Assembly (NCBI GenBank): GCA_963833495.1
Contig: CAWHYJ010000012.1
Coordinates: 124,001 to 188,000, forward strand
Source: Fodinibacter sp963833495
GTDB taxonomy: Bacteria; Actinomycetota; Actinomycetes; Actinomycetales; Dermatophilaceae
DNA length: 64,000 nt
Direction of reading: 5' to 3'
This document shows, one piece after another, positions 58,488-64,000 of this stretch; the first letter of the stretch is position 1; every line of letters begins with the position of its first letter. The notes below the pieces were generated by a model, which ran no database searches, had not been told where the DNA came from, and saw nothing but the letters and a program-made list of their open reading frames with translations. The translations under genes were made by a program, and so were the position numbers.

Positions 58488-60617
58488 TCAGACCGGGACG
58501 CTGGCCACTCCGGCGGGCAGCAGGCGCCGGCCCAGCACCCGCTCGGAGACGCCCTCGCGGTCCAGCAGCGGGCACAGCCCGCCGTTCCAGAACTGGAAGC
58601 CGGCACCGGTGATCATGGCCAGGTCGATGTCCATCGGCGCCGCGACGACGCCCTCGGACAGCATCAGCCCGACCTCCTCGGCCAGCACGCCGAGGATGCG
58701 CTCACGCGCCTGCTCGACGGTCAGCTCGACCGGGTGCTCCGGCTGCTCGGCCATGGCCAGCACCTCCGGGTCGGGCACCGGGCGGCCGTCGACCATCGCG
58801 TAGTAGCCACGCTTGCCGGCCTCGACCAGGCGGCCCAGGCTCGGCGAGACGTAGTAGCGGTCGCCGAAGGCGCGGTGCAGCGTCTCGCTGTTGTGCAGCG
58901 CGATGGCGGGCCCGACCAGGCCGAGCAGCACGAACGGCGGCATCGGGGCCAGGCCCGCGACGGCCCGGTCGGCGGTGGGCACCGGGGTGCCCTCGTCGAC
59001 GATCCGCGAGAACTCGCCCATGAAGCGGCCGAGCAGCCGGTTGACGACGAAGGATGCCGAGTCCTTGACCCGGATCGTCGTCTTGCCCAGGGTGCGGCCG
59101 GTCGCGAACGCCGTGGCCAGGGCCGCGTCGTCGGTGGCCTCGCCCGGGATGATCTCGAGCAGCGGCATCACGGCGACCGGGTTGAAGAAGTGGAAGCCGA
59201 CGACCCGCTCGGGGTGCTGCAGCCCGCTGGCCATCTCGGTGATCGACAGCGACGAGGTGTTCGTCGCCAGCACGCACTCGGCCGAGACGACCGCCTCGAC
59301 CTCGGCGAACACCTGCTGCTTGACGGACATCTCCTCGAAGACGGCCTCGATGACGAAGTCCGCGTCGGCGAAGCCGTCCTTGGTCGTCGACCCGGTGACC
59401 AGGCCGGTGAGGAAGGACGCCTTGTCGGGGGAGAGGCGACGCTTGGCCAGCAGGCCCGCGATCTCGCCGTGCACCCAGCCGACGCCCTTGGCCACCCGCT
59501 CCTCGTCGAGGTCGGTCAGCACGACCGGCACGTTCAGCCGGCGGGCGAAGAGCAGGGCGAGCTGGCTGGCCATCAGGCCGGCGCCGACGATGCCGACCTT
59601 GGTGACCGGGCGCGCCAGCGACTTGTCCGGCGCACCGGCCGGGCGCTTCGCCCGCTTCTGCACGAGGTCGAACGCGTAGAGGCCGGCCCGCAGCTCGTCG
59701 GTCATGATCAGGTCGCCGAGCGCAGCATCCTCGGCAGCGAAGGCCTCGTCGCGGGCCGCGGTGCGGGCGGCCCGCACCAGCTCGACGGCGCGCAGCGCAC
59801 CGGGCGCGCGCCCGCCGGTCTTGGCGAGCACGACCTTGCGGGCGGCATCGCACGCGGCATCCCAGGTGGCCTCGTCGGTGTCGACGTCCTGGCGCTGCAC
59901 GGTGACGGCACCGGCGACGACGGCGGCGGCCCAGCGCAGCGAGTCCTCGAGGAAGTCGGCCGGCTCGAGCAGCACGTCGGCGACGCCGAGGGCCGCGACC
60001 TCCTTTGCCTTGAGCATCTTGTTCTGCGACAACGGGTTCTCGATGATGACCGTGAGGGCGTCAGCGGCACCGATCAGGTTCGGCAGCATGAAGCAGCCGC
60101 CCCAGCCGGGCACCAGGCCGAGGAAGGTCTCGGGCAGGGCGACGGCCGGCACGCCGTAGGACACCGTGCGGTAGTCGCACGCGAGCGCGATCTCGACGCC
60201 GCCGCCCATGGCCGCACCGTTGACGAAGGCGAAGGTCGGCACCGGCAGGTCCATGATCGACGCGAAGGCCGCGTGGCCGGCGCGCGCGATGGCCAGCGCC
60301 TGCTCGCGCTGCGTGACGTAGGGGACGCCCGAGAGGTCGGCGCCGACGGCGAAGACGAACGGCTTGCCGGTGATGCCGACGGCCACGATCTCGCCGGCCT
60401 CGGCGCGGGTGCGCAGCCCGTCGACGGTGGCCTGCAGCCCGGCGATGGTCTGCGGGCCGAAGGTGTTGGGGCGGGTGTGGTCGTGCCCGTTGTCGAGCGT
60501 GACCAGCGCGAGGATGCCGGCGCCGCCGGGGAGCGCGACGTCCTGCACCGGGGTGCGGGTCACGACCTCGTCGGGCATGCCGGGGGCGGTGACCGGGGTG
60601 GTGGTGGTCGTCGTCAT
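58488..60617 (-). CDS. fadB: Fatty acid oxidation complex alpha subunit (enoyl-CoA hydratase / 3-hydroxyacyl-CoA dehydrogenase)
   Basis: This 709-residue protein starts at ATG 60617. Residues about 25-280 are a crotonase domain with ALACDYRTVSYGVPAVALPE and GGGVEIALA. From about 335 the NAD-binding 3-hydroxyacyl-CoA dehydrogenase begins (VGIVGAGLMASQLALLFA), with TNTSSLSITEMASGL, VVGFHFFNPVAVMPLLEI and the C-terminal domain. It carries out the hydration and dehydrogenation steps of beta-oxidation and lies 3 bases after fadA, so they form a two-gene operon. Confidence 0.93.
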   Translation of the reverse strand: MTTTTTTPVTAPGMPDEVVTRTPVQDVALPGGAGILALVTLDNGHDHTRPNTFGPQTIAGLQATVDGLRTRAEAGEIVAVGITGKPFVFAVGADLSGVPYVTQREQALAIARAGHAAFASIMDLPVPTFAFVNGAAMGGGVEIALACDYRTVSYGVPAVALPETFLGLVPGWGGCFMLPNLIGAADALTVIIENPLSQNKMLKAKEVAALGVADVLLEPADFLEDSLRWAAAVVAGAVTVQRQDVDTDEATWDAACDAARKVVLAKTGGRAPGALRAVELVRAARTAARDEAFAAEDAALGDLIMTDELRAGLYAFDLVQKRAKRPAGAPDKSLARPVTKVGIVGAGLMASQLALLFARRLNVPVVLTDLDEERVAKGVGWVHGEIAGLLAKRRLSPDKASFLTGLVTGSTTKDGFADADFVIEAVFEEMSVKQQVFAEVEAVVSAECVLATNTSSLSITEMASGLQHPERVVGFHFFNPVAVMPLLEIIPGEATDDAALATAFATGRTLGKTTIRVKDSASFVVNRLLGRFMGEFSRIVDEGTPVPTADRAVAGLAPMPPFVLLGLVGPAIALHNSETLHRAFGDRYYVSPSLGRLVEAGKRGYYAMVDGRPVPDPEVLAMAEQPEHPVELTVEQARERILGVLAEEVGLMLSEGVVAAPMDIDLAMITGAGFQFWNGGLCPLLDREGVSERVLGRRLLPAGVASVPV

Positions 60618-60620
60618 GGC

Positions 60621-61833
60621 TCAGGCCTCCTGGCCGTAGTCGGCGTGGTGGGGGTTCTCCCAGATGACGCAGCCGCCCATCCCGATGCCGATGCACATCG
60701 CGGTCAGGCCGTAGCGCACCTCGGGGTGGTCCTCGAAGTGGCGGGCCAGCTGGCTCATCAGGCGCACGCCGGAGGAGGCGAGCGGGTGCCCGGTGGCGAT
60801 GGCGCCGCCCCAGGGGTTGACCCGCTCGTCGTCGTCGGCGATGCCGAAGTGGTCGAGGAAGGCGATGACCTGCACGGCGAACGCCTCGTTGAGCTCGAAC
60901 AGGCCGATGTCGTCGATGGTGAGGCCGGCCTTGCGCAGCGCCTTCTCCGTCGCGGGCACCGGCCCGATGCCCATGACCTCGGGCTCGACACCGACGAACG
61001 CGTACGACACCAGGCGCATGCGCACCGGCAGGCCCAGCTCGTCAGCGGCGGACGCCGACGCGAGGATGCAGGCGGTCGCGCCGTCGTTGAGCCCGGCGGC
61101 GTTGCCGGCGGTGACGTTGCCGTGGGCGCGGAACGGCGTCTTGAGAGCGGCGAGCTCGTCGAGCGTGGTGCCGGGGCGCGGCGGCTCGTCGGCGGTCGCC
61201 AGCCCCCAGCCCTTGTCGACGTGCCGGGTGGCGACGGGCACCAGGTCGCGCTGCACCAGGCCCGCGGCGTAGGCGGCGGCCAGCTTGCTGCTGGCTCGCC
61301 ACGGCATACGCGTCGCACCGCGCCTTGGTCAGGTGCGGGAAGCGGTCGTGCAGGTTCTCGGCGGTCTTGCCCATCACCAGGGCCGACTCGTCGACGACCC
61401 GCTCGGAGATGATCCGCGGGTTGGGGTCGATGCCCTCACCCATCGGGTGGCGGCCCATGTGCTCGACGCCGCCGGCGACGGCGACGTCGATCGCGCCGAC
61501 GCCGATCGACGAGGCGATGGTCGTGACGGCGGTCATCGCACCGGCGCACATCCGGTCGATCGAGTAGCCCGGCGTGGTGTTCGGCAGCCCGGAGAGCAGC
61601 GCCGCCAGCCGGCCGAGGGTCAGGCCCTGGTCGCCGATCTGGGTCGTCGCGGCGATGGCCACCTCCTCGACCCGGTCCTTGGGCAGCTCGGGGTGTCGCC
61701 GCAGCAGCTCGCGGATGCACTTGATGACGAGGTCGTCGGCGCGGGTCTGGGCGTACATGCCCTTCTCGCCGGCCTTGCCGAACGGGGTGCGGACACCGTC
61801 GACGAAGACGACGTCCTGGAGCTCGCGTGGCAC
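60621..61833 (-). pseudogene. fadA: Acetyl-CoA acyltransferase (thiolase), one frameshift
   Basis: Repaired, the protein is about 403 residues. The acyl-cysteine lies in YSIDRMCAGAMTAV, and late motifs are FELNEAFAVQ, GGAIATGHPLASSG and the second catalytic cysteine in GIGMGGCVIW. It cleaves 3-ketoacyl-CoA with CoA in the last step of beta-oxidation. An extra base near 61295 breaks the frame between CDAYAVAS and SKLAAAYAAG. ATG 61833. A palindromic operator candidate lies 65-82 bases upstream. Confidence 0.9.
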
Positions 61834-61897
61834 GAAGGGCCTCCCGGGTGGGTGGGGTGGGATGGGCCCGGTCCCCCGGGCCTGAGGGGTCCACCGT

Positions 61898-61915
61898 ACT
61901 AAGCGGACGCTTAGT
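61898..61915. promoter_or_regulatory. Palindromic operator candidate upstream of fadA
   Basis: ACTAAGCG-GA-CGCTTAGT is a perfect 8-bp inverted repeat with a 2-base centre, between the divergently spaced fadA start (61833) and the end of the VOC gene. Its shape fits a TetR-family repressor of fatty acid degradation genes. No such repressor gene is in the window. Confidence 0.65.
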
Positions 61916-61942
61916 GCCTTGGGGCGGGAGGGGTGAGAGGCG

Positions 61943-62332
61943 TCACGCCGGGGTCGACTGGATCTGGAGCAGGTTGCCGCAGGTGTCGTCGAAGACCGCC
62001 GTGGTCACCGGACCCATCGACGCCGGGGGCTGGGTGAACGTGACGCCCAGGCCGCTCAGCCGGGCGTGCTCGGCCTCGACGTCGTCGACCGTGAACGCGG
62101 TGAACGGGATGCCGTCGGCGACCAGCGCGTCCTTGAACGTCCGGGCGGCGGGGTGCTGGTCGGGTTCGAGCAGGAGCTCGACACCGTCGGGCGCGTCGGG
62201 GCTGACCACGGTGAGCCAGGCGAACTCGCCCAGCGGCACGTCGTGCTTCTTCTCGAAGCCGAGCACGCGGGTGTAGAAGTCCAGCGCCTTGGCCTGGTCG
62301 TCGACGAAGACGCTCGTCAGGGTGATCCGCAT
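61943..62332 (-). CDS. VOC-superfamily (glyoxalase-like) protein
   Basis: This 129-residue protein starts at ATG 62332 and has the glyoxalase / extradiol dioxygenase fold: ITLTSVFVDDQAKALDFYTR, VLGFEKKHDVPLGEFAWLTV, VELLLEPDQHPAAR and TTAVFDDTCGNLLQIQ. Possible metal ligands are present in the second half. The substrate cannot be predicted. Its start overlaps the end of the Hen1-like remnant by 16 bases. Confidence 0.85.
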   Translation of the reverse strand: MRITLTSVFVDDQAKALDFYTRVLGFEKKHDVPLGEFAWLTVVSPDAPDGVELLLEPDQHPAARTFKDALVADGIPFTAFTVDDVEAEHARLSGLGVTFTQPPASMGPVTTAVFDDTCGNLLQIQSTPA

Positions 62333-62661
62333 GGTCCGGTCCTCTCGTCGGGGCGGACCCACCGCTCGCGCAGCGGGGCCAGGGGAGTGGTGTCGAGGTC
62401 GTGGAAGGTGTAGCGGCCCTCGCGCCGCCGGTGCACGCCCAGGCTGAAGTCGGGCAGGCCCGTGGCGCGCGAGCGGGCCAGCCGCACCGGGTCGACCTCG
62501 AGCAGCAGGGCGACGGTGCAGCGCTCCGCGGTCGCGACCGGGTAGAAGACGGTCGCGACGCCGAAGGACTGCGAGAACTGCTGCACCCGGTCGGGGTGCT
62601 TGTGCAGCAGGTACCCCAGGTCGGTCGCCGGCTGGTGGGTCGTCGAGATGGTCAGGAGCAC
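62317..62661 (-). CDS. Hen1-like N-terminal fragment (3' RNA ribose methyltransferase, truncated)
   Basis: This 114-residue frame starts at GTG 62661. The first 65 residues match the N-terminal domain of bacterial Hen1 (LLTISTTHQPATDLGYLLHK, HPDRVQQFSQSFGVATVFYP and ERCTVALLLEVDPVRLAR). After FSLGVHRRREGRYTFHDL the resemblance ends; the usual continuation with the ligase-stimulating domain and the methyltransferase domain is missing. Bacterial Hen1 works with Pnkp to repair cut RNA. Neither the rest of hen1 nor pnkp is in the window, so this looks like a remnant or a small stand-alone derivative. Confidence 0.65.
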   Translation of the reverse strand: MLLTISTTHQPATDLGYLLHKHPDRVQQFSQSFGVATVFYPVATAERCTVALLLEVDPVRLARSRATGLPDFSLGVHRRREGRYTFHDLDTTPLAPLRERWVRPDERTGPCGSP

Positions 62662-62701
62662 CGCGTCAGTCTGCCCGACCGCGCCGGCGAGGGCCGGGGG
62701 A

Positions 62702-63940
62702 CTACTGCGGGTCGGGGAACTGCTCGAACGCCGCCACCAGCATCGGGGCCACGATCTCGGCCTGCCACGGCCGGCAGCCCTGGTCGAGCAGCGCCCGGGT
62801 GAAGGCGGCCTCGTCGGGCTCGGTGGGCGGCTGCCACACGACCCGGCGCAGGGGGTCGGGGGAGCAGACGTTCTCGACCGGGATGACGTGCTCCTGCGCG
62901 AACGCGGTGAGCGCGGCCCTGGTGGCGCCGAGCCGGTCGGCGGCCAGCGGGTTCTTCTCGGCCCACACCCGCGGTGGTGGGGGCCCGTCGGAGGGCAGCG
63001 TGCGCGGCGGCAGGTCGTCCTCGGGGATCTCGAGCGCCCGGCGCACCGCCTCGACCCACTGGCGTCCGTAGCGGGCGATGGCCCGGTGCCCCCGCGGCAG
63101 GTCGGCGGGGGTGCTCGGCACCGCCTTGGCGATCTCGACGAGCGCGGCATCGGGCAGCACCCGGCCGATCGAGGTGTCGCGGTCGCGGGCGATGTCGTCG
63201 CGGGCGTACCAGAGCTCGCGCACGATGGCGACCGACCGGCGCGAGCGCAGCGTGTTCATGCCCGAGGTGCGCCGCCACGGGTCGACCCGCTCGGTGGGGG
63301 CCCAGGTCAGCAGCGAGGTGAACTCCTGGCGCGCCCACTCCGACTTGCCCTGGGCGGCGAGGTCGACGCCCATCAGGTTGCGCAGCTCGCTGAGCACCTC
63401 GACGTCGAGCGCGGCGTAGCGCAGCCACGGCTCGGGCAGCGGCCGGGTCGACCAGTCGACCGCGGAGTGCTCCTTGGCCAGGCTGAGCCCGAGGTAGTGC
63501 TCGACCACCGCGGCGAGACCCACCCGAGGAAGCCCCAGGATGCGACCGGCGAGCTCGGTGTCGAACAGCTGGCGCGGTCGCAGGCCCACCTCGGCCAGGC
63601 ACGCGAGGTCCTGGGTGGCGGCGTGCAGGATCCACTCGGCCGCACCGATGGCCTCGTCGAGCGGGCTCAGGTCGGGGCAGCCGACCGGGTCGATGAGCCA
63701 GGTGCCGGCACCCTCGCGACGCACCTGCACGAGGTAGGCCCGCTGGCCGTAGCGGTAACCCGAGGCCCGCTCGGCGTCGATCGCAACCGGCCCCTCGCCG
63801 GCGGCCACCGCCGCGGCGGCGCGGGCCAGCCCGCGCTCGGTCTCGACGACGACGGGGACCCCGTCAGCGGGTTCGTTCAGCGGCACCACCGTCGGCGCAG
63901 AGGCGTCCTCGGTGGCGGGAACCGTTGTCTCGGAACCCAT
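62702..63940 (-). CDS. rnd: Ribonuclease D family 3'-5' exoribonuclease with HRDC domain
   Basis: This 412-residue protein has a DEDD exonuclease domain: VAIDAERASGYRYG (Asp and Glu of motif I), ILHAATQDLACLAEVG (motif II Asp), and LRYAALDVEVLSEL (motif III Tyr and Asp). An HRDC-type helical domain follows at about residues 215-300 with RGHRAIARYGRQWVEAVRRA. It trims tRNA and other RNA 3' ends. ATG 63940 lies just after the DUF3000 stop, so the two are probably cotranscribed. Confidence 0.93.
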   Translation of the reverse strand: MGSETTVPATEDASAPTVVPLNEPADGVPVVVETERGLARAAAAVAAGEGPVAIDAERASGYRYGQRAYLVQVRREGAGTWLIDPVGCPDLSPLDEAIGAAEWILHAATQDLACLAEVGLRPRQLFDTELAGRILGLPRVGLAAVVEHYLGLSLAKEHSAVDWSTRPLPEPWLRYAALDVEVLSELRNLMGVDLAAQGKSEWARQEFTSLLTWAPTERVDPWRRTSGMNTLRSRRSVAIVRELWYARDDIARDRDTSIGRVLPDAALVEIAKAVPSTPADLPRGHRAIARYGRQWVEAVRRALEIPEDDLPPRTLPSDGPPPPRVWAEKNPLAADRLGATRAALTAFAQEHVIPVENVCSPDPLRRVVWQPPTEPDEAAFTRALLDQGCRPWQAEIVAPMLVAAFEQFPDPQ

Positions 63941-64000
63941 TCAGCGCCGAGGTCCGGGAAGGGCGACCACGCCCTCGGGCAGCGGGGGAAGGCCGGCGAT
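63941..64000 (-). CDS. DUF3000 family protein, C-terminal end only
   Basis: The last 19 codons and stop of a reverse-strand gene cut by the right edge. The reading IAGLPPLPEGVVALPGPRR fits the end of DUF3000 proteins, which precede RNase D in many actinobacteria. Function unknown; identification leans on gene order. Confidence 0.5.
   Translation of the reverse strand: MAGLPPLPEGVVALPGPRR

Noticed and set aside
58416..61412. A forward open frame of 998 codons opposite fadB and fadA
   Set aside because: Gly/Ala/Asp/His-rich shadow without domains; both reverse-strand genes are certain.

Overview
The window is high-G+C actinobacterial chromosome, most probably a member of the Micrococcales close to Intrasporangiaceae. 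That placement is inference. It rests on the gene set (SepH, DUF4193, DUF3710, DUF3159, DUF5998, HTH-fused MurA, DUF3000 next to RNase D), on GTG starts, on strong GC3 codon bias and on actinobacterial LexA boxes. No rRNA, tRNA, CRISPR array or insertion sequence was recognised.

Layout. 1-6.8 kb: 5' end of a type IIA topoisomerase A gene, a nitroreductase, a GNAT/acyl-CoA-synthetase fusion (PatA-like), DUF5998, an alkaline-phosphatase-fold protein, thymidine kinase and a GNAT enzyme. 6.8-12.9 kb: sepH, ferrochelatase, an inositol-phosphatase-family enzyme, DUF4193, then the tight dut-DUF3710-OB-fold-DUF3159 row. 13.4-15.6 kb: an accessory island with a LexA-controlled HNH endonuclease of the DUF222/13E12 type abutting a HAD phosphatase that has lost its 5' end. 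15.6-24.6 kb: an NYN-domain protein, two TrkA/Ktr-type K+ regulatory proteins divergent from a KimA-like APC permease, an RNA methyltransferase and aconitase. 24.7-31.4 kb: a reverse-strand sulfate assimilation operon (sir-cysH-cysD-cysN-siroheme/uroporphyrin methyltransferase). 31.5-38.3 kb: an SOS-box gene, a GAF regulator divergent from a flavin monooxygenase, and a small group with a PIG-L deacetylase carrying an inserted cyclic-nucleotide-binding (CNB) domain, a cysteine-synthase-like enzyme and a lone CNB protein. 38.5-46.9 kb: dxs, small accessory proteins, a SARP/BTAD-type regulator and a GAF-PucR regulator. 47-51.8 kb: a complete branched-chain-amino-acid-type ABC importer. 51.8-64 kb: methyltransferase, epimerase, thioesterase, short-chain dehydrogenase, CPBP protease, HTH-MurA, the beta-oxidation pair fadB-fadA, a VOC protein, a Hen1 N-terminal remnant, RNase D and the end of a DUF3000 gene.

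Many genes (about 18) are broken by single-base indels although the frame-corrected proteins look intact. Most corrections remove one base next to a short G/C run, and two stretches (20.7-21.6 kb and 48.8-49.6 kb) are especially dense. This looks more like sequencing or assembly error than gene decay. They are typed as pseudogene here because they do not read through as given, and each entry says what the repaired product would be.

The most interesting observations are: the CNB domain inserted inside a PIG-L deacetylase and its thiol-flavoured neighbourhood; two unrelated genes whose start codon lies inside a LexA box; a dispersed octamer GGATGCCG/CGGCATCC far above expectation; a truncated RNA-repair methyltransferase (Hen1); and palindromic operators in front of acnA, fadA and murA.
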